From Sphingosinicella sp041916975 (GTDB lineage: Bacteria > Pseudomonadota > Alphaproteobacteria > Sphingomonadales > Sphingomonadaceae), in the NCBI RefSeq assembly GCF_041916975.1, contig NZ_JAYRYK010000001.1, positions 682,001 through 746,000 of the forward strand: a stretch of 64,000 nt of DNA, read 5' to 3'. The position numbers and the translations under genes were made by a program. Shown piece after piece: positions 43,383 to 51,879 of the stretch; the stretch's first letter is position 1, and each line of letters begins with the position of its first letter. The notes under the pieces were generated by a model. That model was given only the letters and a program-made list of their open reading frames with translations. It made no database searches and had not been told where the DNA came from.

Positions 43383-44549
43383 TTAGCATGACTTTTCATA
43401 ACCTGCGATGAAGAAACCATCGGTTTCGTCGCGGTCGGGGCGCAGAATTTGCGCGCCGCCACCATCAAGAGCCAGGTCCGGATACCTCCTGCTCAGGGCC
43501 TCTGCCTGAAGCCGTCCTTCCTCGGGAAGCAGCGAGCACACCGCATAGACCAGCCTGCCACCCGGCTTCAGCAAGCGCGCGCCAAGATCGGCGAGATGGG
43601 CCTGGAGTGCTGTGAGCCGCGCTAGCCGCTGCGGCGTAAGCCGCCAACGCGCCTCCGGGTTGCGGCGCCACGTGCCCGTACCGCTGCACGGCGCATCGAT
43701 GAGCACTACGTCGGCGGCACCGAAGAGGTCGCCAAGCGCGTCGGCCTCGCGGCCCGGATCAAGGAGACGTGTTTCGATGTTCACAGCGCCTGCGCGCGCC
43801 GCGCGGGGACCAAGGCGTGAAAGCCGCGAACGATCGGCGTCGCAGGCGATGAGGCGGCCCCGGTTTTCCATGTCCGCCGCAAGGGCGAGCGTCTTTCCGC
43901 CCGCGCCCGCGCAGAGATCGACGACTGTCATCTCCGGCTGCGCACGGCAGGCGGCGGCGATAAGCTGACTGCCCTCGTCCTGCACCTCGACGCGGCCATC
44001 GGCATAGACGGGCAGGTCCTCGACATTGAGAGCCTCCACCATGCGGAGGCCGTCTTGCGCGTGCACGGTCGGCACGGCGCCCGGAATGAGCGGTAACACC
44101 GCACTACGCGTTGTTTTCAAACGGTTGACCCGCAGGTCGAGTGGTGCGCGTTCGGCGAGCGCGGCGAGCAGCGTCTCCGCATCGGCATATTCAGCAGCGA
44201 ACTTCGCGGCGAGCCATTCGGGCGCGAGTCCTAGTGCGGCGGCCGGCTCCCCTTCAGCGACAGCCACCGGACCGCGCGGGTCCGTGCCGAACAGTGCAAG
44301 CAGCGCCGGGGCTTCCGCGCGGGCATAACCGATCATCGCGGCGCGGCCGTTTTCCGGCCGTTCACCGAGCGCGCGGATGACTTGGTAGACAAGGTCGCGG
44401 ACGGCGCGTCGGTCCTTTGAACCCGCATATCTGCGTGTCTTGAAGTAGCGCTGGATGAGCGTATCCGCTGCCGCGCCGCCACCGGCAGCGGCGTCGATGA
44501 TCTCGTCCAGCAGCACAATTGCCGCCTCGACGCGCGCGGCAGGCGTCAC
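43383..44549 (-). CDS. rsmB: RsmB-family rRNA (cytosine-C5) methyltransferase
   Basis: SAM-dependent m5C methyltransferase of the NOL1/NOP2/Sun family, expected to act on 16S rRNA. The 388-residue protein has an N-terminal NusB-like RNA-binding domain (about 1-130), SAM motif VVDLCAGAGGKTLALAADM, motif IV IDAPCSGTGTWRRNPEARW and the catalytic cysteine motif VYAVCSLLPEEG. The two cysteines in PCSG and VCS are the family pair. Start is GTG 44549, 9 bases after the guaB stop, so it is co-transcribed with guaB. RsmB in enteric bacteria is about 430 residues. Confidence 0.85.
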   Translation of the reverse strand: MTPAARVEAAIVLLDEIIDAAAGGGAAADTLIQRYFKTRRYAGSKDRRAVRDLVYQVIRALGERPENGRAAMIGYARAEAPALLALFGTDPRGPVAVAEGEPAAALGLAPEWLAAKFAAEYADAETLLAALAERAPLDLRVNRLKTTRSAVLPLIPGAVPTVHAQDGLRMVEALNVEDLPVYADGRVEVQDEGSQLIAAACRAQPEMTVVDLCAGAGGKTLALAADMENRGRLIACDADRSRLSRLGPRAARAGAVNIETRLLDPGREADALGDLFGAADVVLIDAPCSGTGTWRRNPEARWRLTPQRLARLTALQAHLADLGARLLKPGGRLVYAVCSLLPEEGRLQAEALSRRYPDLALDGGGAQILRPDRDETDGFFIAGYEKSC

Positions 44550-44558
44550 TGGCTTGCC

Positions 44559-46031
44559 TTACCGGGTCGGGTAATTGGGCGCCTCACGCGTGATCGTCAC
44601 GTCGTGGACGTGGCTTTCGCGCAGGCCCGCATTGGTGATCCGTACGAAACGCGCGCGCTTCTGCAGGTCAGCGATCGTGCGCGCGCCCGTATAGCCCATC
44701 GCTGCCTTGAGACCGCCGGCGAGCTGGTGGATGATGTCCTTCGCCGGTCCCTTGTAGGGCACCTGACCTTCGATGCCTTCGGGCACCAGCTTCATCTGGT
44801 CCTTGATATCCTGCTGGAAATAGCGGTCCGCCGAACCGCGTGCCATCGCCGCGACCGAGCCCATGCCGCGATACGCCTTATAGGTGCGGCCCTGATACAG
44901 GAACGTCTCGCCCGGCGCCTCCTGCGTGCCCGCCAGCAGCGAGCCGACCATGACGGCGGAAGCGCCCCCCGCGATCGCCTTGGCGATGTCGCCCGAAGTG
45001 CGCAAACCGCCGTCCGCGATCACCGGAACACCCGATTTCATGGCTTCCTCGGCGGCATCCTGAATCGCCGTGAACTGCGGCACGCCGACACCCGCGACAA
45101 CGCGTGTGGTGCAGATCGAGCCCGGCCCGATGCCGACCTTGATGCCGTCCGCTCCCGCGTCGATCAGCGCGCGCGTCGCTTCCGCCGTCGCGACGTTGCC
45201 CGCGATGATCTGGACGGTGTTCGAAAGCTTGCGGATGCGGCTCACCGCCTCGGCGACACGCACCGAATGGCCGTGCGCCGTGTCCACGACGATGAGGTCG
45301 CAATCGGCATCGATCAACGCCTCGGTGCGCTCGAAACCGGCGTCGCCCGTCGTCGTCGCCGCAGCGACGCGAAGGCGGCCCGCGGCGTCCTTGGTCGCCG
45401 TCGGGAAGGTGACGGCCTTCTCGATGTCCTTCACGGTGATGAGGCCGATGCAGCGATAGGCATCGTCCACCACGAGCAGTTTCTCGATGCGGCGTTGGTG
45501 AAGGAGCCGCCGTGCCTCGTCATGCGTCACACCGGGGCGGACGGTGGCGAGGTTGTCCTTCGTCATCAGTTCGCTGATCGGCTGTTCGGGATGCTCGGCG
45601 AAGCGGACGTCGCGGTTGGTGACGATACCGATTAGCTTGCCGGGCTGGCCGCTCGGGCTGCGCTCGACAACCGGGATGCCGCTGATCCGGTGGCGCTTCA
45701 TCAGGTCGAGCGCCTCACCAAGCGTCTCGTCCGCGTGCATCGTCACCGGGTTCACCACCATACCCGATTCGAAGCGCTTCACCTGACGCACGGCCTGCGC
45801 CTGCTCCTCGATCGTCAGGTTGCGATGCAAGACACCAAGCCCGCCGACCTGCGCCATCACGATCGCCATGTCGGCCTCGGTCACCGTATCCATCGCCGAG
45901 GAAAGTATCGGAACATTCAGGGAAATTTCGCGCGTCACGCGCGTCGAGAGATCGGTCTCGCTCGGCAGAACCTCGGACTCTCCGGGCACCAGCAGGACAT
46001 CATCGAAAGTGAGTCCGAGCCGGATGTCCAT
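44559..46031 (-). CDS. guaB: IMP dehydrogenase
   Basis: NAD-dependent step from IMP to XMP, rate-limiting for guanine nucleotides. The 490-residue protein starts MDIRLGLTFDDVLLVPGES, has two CBS regulatory modules (about 95-210), the SAM-like VVDTAHGHSVRVAEAVSRI, the catalytic cysteine loop in GIGPGSICTTRVVAGVGVPQ, and the flap with YRGMGSVAAMARGSADRYF. Start ATG 46031 is set by the family N-terminus and AAGGA seven bases upstream. rsmB follows. Confidence 0.96.
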   Translation of the reverse strand: MDIRLGLTFDDVLLVPGESEVLPSETDLSTRVTREISLNVPILSSAMDTVTEADMAIVMAQVGGLGVLHRNLTIEEQAQAVRQVKRFESGMVVNPVTMHADETLGEALDLMKRHRISGIPVVERSPSGQPGKLIGIVTNRDVRFAEHPEQPISELMTKDNLATVRPGVTHDEARRLLHQRRIEKLLVVDDAYRCIGLITVKDIEKAVTFPTATKDAAGRLRVAAATTTGDAGFERTEALIDADCDLIVVDTAHGHSVRVAEAVSRIRKLSNTVQIIAGNVATAEATRALIDAGADGIKVGIGPGSICTTRVVAGVGVPQFTAIQDAAEEAMKSGVPVIADGGLRTSGDIAKAIAGGASAVMVGSLLAGTQEAPGETFLYQGRTYKAYRGMGSVAAMARGSADRYFQQDIKDQMKLVPEGIEGQVPYKGPAKDIIHQLAGGLKAAMGYTGARTIADLQKRARFVRITNAGLRESHVHDVTITREAPNYPTR

Positions 46032-46093
46032 GCCGTTTTCCTTGTTGCCGATTTTCGAGGTGGCGGGCTTATGCCATCGGTTTCCGGGAATTG

Positions 46094-47638
46094 CTACGGT
46101 CGCCGCTGATATGGCGACGATTTCGTCCATGTGGGCCATTCACGGCTGTTCGCGAGCCCCTGACCAACATCGAGCAGGAGGTTCATGTCGGCCGCCGCGC
46201 CGCGATAATCGATCGGCAGCGTCACCGCGTCCGAGGGCTGGTGATAATGCTTGCCCATGTAATCGCCGAACCCGCTGCCCGCAAAGATGCCCGTTGCGAT
46301 GACGGCGGGCACGCCGACCTCCGCAAAGGCGAAATGGTCGGAACGCGCGTAGAAACTCTGGACATCGGGCATCGCCATGATCCGGCGGCCTTGGGCCTTC
46401 GCAGTATCGGCGAGCCGCGTGTCGAGACTGGTGAGCCCCTGCCCCAGCACGATGACATCGTCGGACGGGCCGTTCGCGGCAATGGTATCAAGGCCGAACG
46501 CCGCGACCATCCGCTCTGCATCGACTGGGCCTGACGTCGCAAAGTGCTTGCCGCCGAGCAGCCCACTTTCCTCGGCGGTCGTAGCGAGGAACAGCACGGA
46601 GCGCTCGGGACGCCTACCCTTCGCAAACGCCTCTGCAAGTTCGATGAGGCCGCCGACACCGCTCGCATTGTCGACCGCCCCGTTGCAGATCGTGTCGACA
46701 CCGGTTCCGCAGTGACCGAGGTGATCCCAGTGGGCGAGATAGACGATGTATTCGTTCGGGTGCTTAAGACCCCGGAGCACGCCAGCCAGATTGTATGAAG
46801 TGAATCGCGTGACTCGGTTTTCGGCGGAAAGAGCACCGGAACCGAGCGTTCTCAGTTTGAAACCCGCCGTCGTAGCTTCTGCTTTCAGTGCCGAGAGGTC
46901 TGTGCCGAGGCCCCGCGCCAAAGCGCTTCCGGCTTCATGGCCAACGACGGCATAGAGGGGAGCTCTGCCCTCTGCCGGTGTGTCGATCCGCATTTCGGCC
47001 CGGCCCGCAGCGATGCGCGCGCCTTGCCAAGTTTCGTCCTCCGGTGGCGCATCGTAAAGGAGAATGGCTCCGGCGGCGCCGGCACGTGCGGCGTTCTCGA
47101 GCTTGGTAGCGCGCGCAGATTGCCGGTGCATGGCTTCCGACGGCTCGACGGCTCCATCGGGGAGGCCCGCGAAGATCAGCGCGATCTTGCCGTTGAGGTC
47201 GAGTCCCGCGAAGTCGTCGCGTCCCAGTTCGGGGAGCACGATGCCATAACCGGCGAACACGATGTCGCCCTTCGCAGCGGCGCTCGCCTGCGTCACCGGC
47301 GCGCGAACCATCGCCGTTTCGCCGTTTTCTACGATCACGGATCCTACCGAAATGCTGCCGACAGTCGCCTCAGATTTCAGCAAGGGCACGGGCAGACGGT
47401 AGCTTTGCTTCGAAATCGGCAGTAACCCCGCACCACGAAACGCCGTTTCGATATAAGCGAGCGTCTTCACCTCGCCCGCCGTTCCAGGTGCGCGGCCTTC
47501 ATAGGCGTCCGACGCCAGTTCCGTGACGTGCGCGGCTATGCCTTCGGGCATGACGACGGGCACATCGCGCGTACCGGTCGCGCACGCTGCGAGCAGAAGA
47601 AGGGCCGGAAGCCAAAGAGAAAATCGGGATATGGGCAT
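46094..47638 (-). CDS. M28 family metallopeptidase, lipoprotein
   Basis: Zinc aminopeptidase of the M28 family, exported and probably membrane-anchored by lipid at the Cys of LLAACATGT (lipobox near residue 19). The 514-residue protein has a central PA-like insert (GKIALIFAGLPDGA and AGAAGAILLYDAP) and the two-zinc catalytic core: VYLAHWDHLG, DNASGVGGLIELAEAF and TTAEESGLLGG. Start ATG 47638 (MPISRFSLWLP) is favoured by the signal peptide. It lies 62 bases upstream of guaB and may be separately expressed. Substrates are probably periplasmic peptides. Confidence 0.88.
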   Translation of the reverse strand: MPISRFSLWLPALLLLAACATGTRDVPVVMPEGIAAHVTELASDAYEGRAPGTAGEVKTLAYIETAFRGAGLLPISKQSYRLPVPLLKSEATVGSISVGSVIVENGETAMVRAPVTQASAAAKGDIVFAGYGIVLPELGRDDFAGLDLNGKIALIFAGLPDGAVEPSEAMHRQSARATKLENAARAGAAGAILLYDAPPEDETWQGARIAAGRAEMRIDTPAEGRAPLYAVVGHEAGSALARGLGTDLSALKAEATTAGFKLRTLGSGALSAENRVTRFTSYNLAGVLRGLKHPNEYIVYLAHWDHLGHCGTGVDTICNGAVDNASGVGGLIELAEAFAKGRRPERSVLFLATTAEESGLLGGKHFATSGPVDAERMVAAFGLDTIAANGPSDDVIVLGQGLTSLDTRLADTAKAQGRRIMAMPDVQSFYARSDHFAFAEVGVPAVIATGIFAGSGFGDYMGKHYHQPSDAVTLPIDYRGAAADMNLLLDVGQGLANSREWPTWTKSSPYQRRP

Positions 47639-47731
47639 GTATGCGACGCTAGAGGCCGCGTTCCTGCCTGCCAAGCCTTCGCCGGCACGCTTTCCATGAT
47701 CGCATGACGGGCGTCGACGGACGCCGAGCTA

Positions 47732-48154
47732 TTATGCCCGGTTTTGCAGCCGCTGCTCGGCGTCGATATCGCCGAGGATCAGCGTTTCATACGCGATGAG
47801 TTCGCGGCATCCCGTGAGCGCACGGTAATATTCGCGGTTCATCATCGCGAGGCTGACCTGCGCGCAGATAAGCCGAACACGCGGGTTTTCCACGACGTCC
47901 ATGAACGCATCCATGTGCTCGCTGAAGCGCGGATAGTGGCTGTCCGCCGCGTCCGCATCGAGATAGGAGAGCATACAGACGAAATACAGGCGCGTCGCCG
48001 GTGTGCGCGCTTCGTCCTCGCGGATGACATCGCTGTCGCGAAGCACCCCGGCCTGATTATCGACTGTCAGCACCGCGTGCCGATCGCCATTGACGATGAC
48101 GGCACCGTTGATGGCGAATTTTTCGCCCGGATCGAGCGACAGTTTAAAAGTCAC
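47732..48154 (-). CDS. flbT: FlbT-like flagellin regulator (isolated)
   Basis: 140-residue protein resembling FlbT, the post-transcriptional regulator that in Caulobacter binds the flagellin mRNA leader and represses its translation. Visible family parts are KLSLDPGEKFAINGAVIVNG, RHAVLTVDNQAGVLRDSDV, RTPATRLYFVCMLSYLD and YRALTGCRELIAYETLILGD. The start is GTG 48154 with AGGGGG about nine bases upstream. No flagellin, flaF or other flagellar gene is in the window; the neighbours are modC and an M28 peptidase, and no other gene is within 60 bp. Function may therefore be motility-related in trans, or may have been recruited to another target. Confidence 0.82.
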   Translation of the reverse strand: MTFKLSLDPGEKFAINGAVIVNGDRHAVLTVDNQAGVLRDSDVIREDEARTPATRLYFVCMLSYLDADAADSHYPRFSEHMDAFMDVVENPRVRLICAQVSLAMMNREYYRALTGCRELIAYETLILGDIDAEQRLQNRA

Positions 48155-48219
48155 GGCCAGTTCCCCCTGGAAATCAGCCGCAATCTACTTTCATATTGGA
48201 AAGAACTTCTTAACAGACA

Positions 48220-48837
48220 TCAGCCGATCTCGATGATCTGCGTCGCAAGCCGCTCCACCTCGCGCTCGTCGTGTGTGACATAAAGGATAGGCAACTTAAG
48301 CGTATCGCGGATGCGTTCGATGACGTGGAGCACCTCCTCGCGGCGCGCGCGATCGAGGAACGACAGAGGTTCGTCCAGCAGCAGCGCGCGCGGCCCCGAA
48401 AGCAGAGCGCGGCCGATGGCGACACGGCGCGCTTCGCCGCCCGAAAGCCCCTTTGGCCACCGATCGAGCAGGTGCGCGATGTCGAGCAGCCGAACCGTGT
48501 CGTCATAGTCCATCCAGCGGTCCTCCGGCCGCGCGAGGCGGTGACCGTAGAGCAGGTTCTCGCGCACTCGCAGGTGCGGGAAAAGCCGGGAATCCTGGAA
48601 CACATAACCCAGCCGGCGACGCTCTGGCGGGACATTGACAGCTGGGGCATCGAACAGCGTCTCCCTGCCGATACGGACATGGCCGCGCTCGGGTGTGAGC
48701 AGGCCGGCCACCATGTTCAGCACCGATGTCTTGCCTGCGCCAGACGGGCCGAAGAGCACCACGAGCCCGCTTCCTGAAAAGTTGGCGGATACCTGCGTCT
48801 CGCCGACGCGGCGCATAACGTCGACGTCAAAGGACAT
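48220..48837 (-). CDS. modC: Molybdate ABC transporter ATPase ModC (short form)
   Basis: ATP-binding subunit of the molybdate importer. The 205-residue protein has Walker A GPSGAGKTSVL (30-40), Q-loop in GYVFQDSRLFPHLRVRENLL, signature LSGGEARRVAIGRALL, Walker B ALLLDEPLSFLD and the switch His in VTHDEREV. It ends soon after the H-loop, so the C-terminal TOBE/MOP domain found in canonical ModC (about 350 residues), which senses molybdate, is missing. Start ATG 48837 overlaps modB by 11 bp. Last gene of modABC; its identity is supported by the adjacent modA and modB. Confidence 0.9.
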   Translation of the reverse strand: MSFDVDVMRRVGETQVSANFSGSGLVVLFGPSGAGKTSVLNMVAGLLTPERGHVRIGRETLFDAPAVNVPPERRRLGYVFQDSRLFPHLRVRENLLYGHRLARPEDRWMDYDDTVRLLDIAHLLDRWPKGLSGGEARRVAIGRALLSGPRALLLDEPLSFLDRARREEVLHVIERIRDTLKLPILYVTHDEREVERLATQIIEIG

Positions 48838-49516
48838 GGCGCCCCCTTGCGGCACGGCGCGCCAGGATTTCGGAGATGACGAGCGCCGCCAGCGACAGTG
48901 CGATGGCGATGGCGGCGAGGCGAAGCACCTGCCCCTCCCCGCCCGGAAGCTGAAGAGCACTATAAATGGCGAGCGGCAGGGTTTGCGTCTGGCCCGGCAC
49001 ATTCGACACGAAAGTGATCGTTGCGCCGAACTCGCCAATCGAGCGCGCAAAGCCAAGCACCGAGGCGACAAGCACGCCGGGGACGGCTAGCGGCAGCGTG
49101 ACCGAGAAGAACACACGCGACCGGCTTGCACCGAGCGTGCGCGCAGCACTTTCGAGGCCGCGATCGACGTTTTCGATCGAGAGCCTCAGCGCCCGTACCA
49201 TCAGCGGCAGTGCCATCACCGCAGCAGCGATTGCGGCACCGGTCCAGCGGAACATTACCGTCATGCCGAACCAGTCTTCCAGCCATGCGCCGACCGGGCC
49301 GTTCCGTCCGAACGCAAGCAGCAGCAGCCAGCCGGTGACGACCGGGGGGAGCACGAGCGGCAAGTGCACGAGGCCGTCGAGCAGCACCTTGCCGGGGAAG
49401 GTCGCGCGGGCGAGCAGCCACGCGAACGCGAAGGCGATGGGCAGCGTGACCAGCACGGCCGTGATACCGACCTTGAGCGTCAGCAGCAGGATCTCAAGCT
49501 CGGCGGGCGAGAGCAT
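48827..49516 (-). CDS. modB: Molybdate ABC transporter permease ModB
   Basis: Inner-membrane permease of 229 residues with about five to six membrane helices, beginning SPAELEILLLTLKVGITAVL. The transporter loop that docks with ModC is recognisable as AARTLGASRSRVFFSVTLPLA (EAA motif), followed by PGVLVASVLGFARSIGEFGA. It starts in TGATG with the modA stop and overlaps modC by 11 bp, showing a tight three-gene operon. Upstream in-frame codons to 49654 look non-coding. Confidence 0.93.
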   Translation of the reverse strand: MLSPAELEILLLTLKVGITAVLVTLPIAFAFAWLLARATFPGKVLLDGLVHLPLVLPPVVTGWLLLLAFGRNGPVGAWLEDWFGMTVMFRWTGAAIAAAVMALPLMVRALRLSIENVDRGLESAARTLGASRSRVFFSVTLPLAVPGVLVASVLGFARSIGEFGATITFVSNVPGQTQTLPLAIYSALQLPGGEGQVLRLAAIAIALSLAALVISEILARRAARGRHVL

Positions 49517-50283
49517 CAGGGTGCGGAAAAGCCGTGCCGGGCGAAAATGGCCCGGGCCTGACGCGAGCCGAGAAATGCGAGGAAGGCCGCGGCGTCCTTC
49601 GCCTTTGCCGTCTTCAGCCGTGCGGCGGGATAACGGATCGGCGGATGGCTCCATGCCGGGAACACGCCGACCACGCGGACCTTGCGCGACGCGGCGGCAT
49701 CGGTCGTGTAGACGATGCCGAGCGGCGCCTCGCCGCGTTCAACGAGTGCAAGTGCGGCGCGGACGTTCTCCGACCTGACGACGCGCGGCTCGACCGCGGA
49801 CCAAACACCGAGCGCTTCGAGCGCGGCACGGCCGTAGCGCCCCGCGGGAACGCCCGCGGGATCGGCCATCGCCAGCCGCCCGGTGCCGAGTGCGCGGGCG
49901 AGCGGGAAACCCTTGGCGATCCTGAGTGTGGTGGACGAATCCGAAGGCGCGATCAGGACCAGCCGGTTGCCCGCGATGACCCGGCGGCTGCCGGATGCAA
50001 GGAGGCTCCGCTTTTCGAGATGGTCCATCCACGCCTCATCGGCCGAGATGAAGAGATCGGCGGGGGCGCCTGCCTCGATCTGCCGCGCGAGGGCCGAGGA
50101 GCCGGCGAACGAGAGCACGGGGCGCGGATGGCGCTGCTTCGCCCAGGCGTCCGCCGCTTCCCCCAGCGCTTCCTGCAGCGAGGCGGCGGCGAGGACGACG
50201 GGGGGCGCGCCTTGCGCCCGTGCCGGGAGGGCGCCGAGCAGGGCGAGCAAGACGAGGGAGACGATGCGGGCTGCGTGGATCAT
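49516..50283 (-). CDS. modA: Molybdate-binding periplasmic protein ModA
   Basis: High-affinity oxyanion-binding protein that delivers molybdate (or tungstate) to ModB. The 255-residue protein has a signal peptide (SLVLLALLGALPARAQG), then VVLAAASLQEALGEAADAW, LSFAGSSALARQIEAGAPAD, the LFISADEAWMDHLEKRSL segment and a late AKDAAAFLAFLGSRQA. The Ser of AAASL and of FAGSS are the usual ligand contacts. Start ATG 50283 is chosen over a longer in-frame opening at 50349 because the signal peptide begins there. First gene of the operon. Confidence 0.93.
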   Translation of the reverse strand: MIHAARIVSLVLLALLGALPARAQGAPPVVLAAASLQEALGEAADAWAKQRHPRPVLSFAGSSALARQIEAGAPADLFISADEAWMDHLEKRSLLASGSRRVIAGNRLVLIAPSDSSTTLRIAKGFPLARALGTGRLAMADPAGVPAGRYGRAALEALGVWSAVEPRVVRSENVRAALALVERGEAPLGIVYTTDAAASRKVRVVGVFPAWSHPPIRYPAARLKTAKAKDAAAFLAFLGSRQARAIFARHGFSAP

Positions 50284-50296
50284 TTTGCTGTATTCC

Positions 50297-50309
50297 GGCT
50301 TATATAGCC
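50297..50309. promoter_or_regulatory. Inverted repeat upstream of modA (candidate operator)
   Basis: GGCT-TATAT-AGCC, 14-26 bases upstream of the modA ATG, is a short dyad with an AT-rich centre. ModE/MopA-type Mo boxes contain TATATA-like cores between inverted arms, so a molybdate-responsive role is possible; no modE is in the window. The site may also be part of the -10 region. Confidence 0.3.
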
Positions 50310-50328
50310 CCGACCGCCGCCGCAAACA

Positions 50329-50358
50329 AAAAGGGCGGCGCCGAGGCACCGCCCTTTT
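50329..50358 (-). terminator. Intrinsic terminator after the TPR gene
   Basis: A perfect 10-bp stem, AAAAGGGCGG (50329-50338) with CCGCCCTTTT (50349-50358), loop of ten bases. Read on the minus strand the hairpin is followed by TTTTTGTTT, the classic U-run. It sits 20 bases after the TPR-protein stop and separates that gene from the modABC operon. Confidence 0.85.
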
Positions 50359-50378
50359 CGAAGCTGTCCGCAGGTGGA

Positions 50379-51662
50379 TCAGTTCACGGTCGATGCCGTC
50401 TGCGTTCCACCCTTGCTGTTCAGGTGCGCGAGCCAGAACTTCGCGATATCGGCGCGCTTGCCGCTCTGCACCGTGTTGAAGGCCGTCTCCGCGCCGGCCT
50501 TGTCGCCGCTGCGAGCGAGCGCGATGCCGATGCGGGTGTTGACCTCGGCCGCATCGACGCCGCCCTTCTGCAGCGCCAGCCAGTACAGCTCGGCCGCCTT
50601 GGCGTTCTCGCCATAGCCGAGGTAACCGTCCGCCGTGGCCTTCGCCATGCGGCCGGTCTTGTCGGCACGCGCTTCCTTCTCGAGGCCCGGCAGCGAAGCG
50701 CGGTCGCTCTTCACCTTCGGCGTGACGATGTTCACCAGCTCTTTCACGTAAGCCTTGCTCGTGGAGAGCGCGCCCTTCGCGGTGCCCGCATCGATAACGC
50801 TCTTGGCTTCGCCCGCGAGGCCGCGCTTGTCGGCGGTTTCGGCATATTCGAAATAGTCGCGTTCGCCGGTGAGCGCGTTCGTGTCGTGCATCAGGCGCAT
50901 GACATCGAGGTTGCCCTGATCGTCGAGACCCGACGTTTCGCGGAAGATCACCAGCACATCGCGCCAGTTCGTCGGCGAGGGATAGGCCTGCACGAGCGCG
51001 AGCGACGCCGGAAGCACCTGGTTCGCAAGCTTGCCGTCGTAGGCGAGCGCGAGCGCGCGCTTGTACCAGCTTTCCTCGACGGGCTGGCCCGCCGCCTGCT
51101 TCGCCTTGATCGCCTTGTCGATCGTGGCGACAGCCTCCGGCGTGCGGCCGGCGCGGTTATACATCTCGCCGAGACCGACGACGATATCGGCATCGTTCGG
51201 ATGCTCGGCCGCCATCGCTTCATACACCTTGATCGCGCCCGGCACGTCGTTCTTCTGCACCGCGAGCGCGGCGAGGCTGCGCTGGAACTTCAGCTTTTCC
51301 TCCGGCGTGGTGCTGCCGCTGTCGATCGAGCCCTGCAGGCCCTCCGCAAGCATCGCATTGTCCTGCTTCGCAAGCGCCACGTTGATCTTGAGCGCGTTCG
51401 CCATGTACTTGTCGTCCGGCGTCTCCGCGAGAGCTTCAGCTTCGCGGATCTTCAAGAGCGCCGTATCGTTGTCGCCCTTCTGCTGCGCTGCCTGCGCTTC
51501 GCCGAGCGCCTTCTGCGCCTTCTTGGAGAACTTGAACTTGCGCTGCTCGGGGCCCGCTTCCTTCTTGTCCTTCTCCTTGGCGATCGCGGGCGCAACCATG
51601 GCGCCGCTCGCAATGCCGAGTGCAAGCGCGAAGCCGAGCGCCGTGCGTGAAACCATCTTCAT
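50379..51662 (-). CDS. TPR-repeat exported protein
   Basis: 427-residue protein with a signal peptide (TALGFALALGIASGAMVAPA to AIA) and a basic segment (KEKDKKEAGPEQRKFKFSKK). Several tetratricopeptide-like helical pairs follow, for example AQKGDNDTALLKIREAEAL, GDADIVVGLGEMYNRAGRTPE and AYDGKLANQVLPASLAL. Helical repeats continue to about 420 (TADGYLGYGENAKAAELYWL). A periplasmic scaffold role is likely; partner unknown. The gene is followed by an intrinsic terminator and preceded by a 20-base hairpin in its leader. Start ATG 51662 is preferred (MKMVSRTALG) because GGGGAG lies upstream; the 73 codons before it look non-coding. Confidence 0.8.
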   Translation of the reverse strand: MKMVSRTALGFALALGIASGAMVAPAIAKEKDKKEAGPEQRKFKFSKKAQKALGEAQAAQQKGDNDTALLKIREAEALAETPDDKYMANALKINVALAKQDNAMLAEGLQGSIDSGSTTPEEKLKFQRSLAALAVQKNDVPGAIKVYEAMAAEHPNDADIVVGLGEMYNRAGRTPEAVATIDKAIKAKQAAGQPVEESWYKRALALAYDGKLANQVLPASLALVQAYPSPTNWRDVLVIFRETSGLDDQGNLDVMRLMHDTNALTGERDYFEYAETADKRGLAGEAKSVIDAGTAKGALSTSKAYVKELVNIVTPKVKSDRASLPGLEKEARADKTGRMAKATADGYLGYGENAKAAELYWLALQKGGVDAAEVNTRIGIALARSGDKAGAETAFNTVQSGKRADIAKFWLAHLNSKGGTQTASTVN

Positions 51663-51685
51663 CCGTCCAGTCTCCCCAGTGCAAG

Positions 51686-51705
51686 TTCCCGGAAATCGCC
51701 GGGAA
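51686..51705. promoter_or_regulatory. Leader hairpin before the TPR gene
   Basis: TTCCCGG (51686-51692) and CCGGGAA (51699-51705) are perfect inverted arms with a 6-base loop, 24-43 bases upstream of the TPR-gene ATG. It may be an operator or an RNA stem in the leader; no further support is visible. Confidence 0.35.
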
Positions 51706-51879
51706 AAGCCGAATATGCCGCCGCAGCATGTCGCGCCCGTGACGGTCTGCGTCAAGCCTTGATGCGATGCATGGATGGCACAGCCATGGTGAACCGCGCT
51801 TGAACCTCGTTCAGGCGTGTAAGCGCGCGATAATCTGCTAAATCCATAGCACGACTCGATCCCCGGGGGTGATCCTGCC

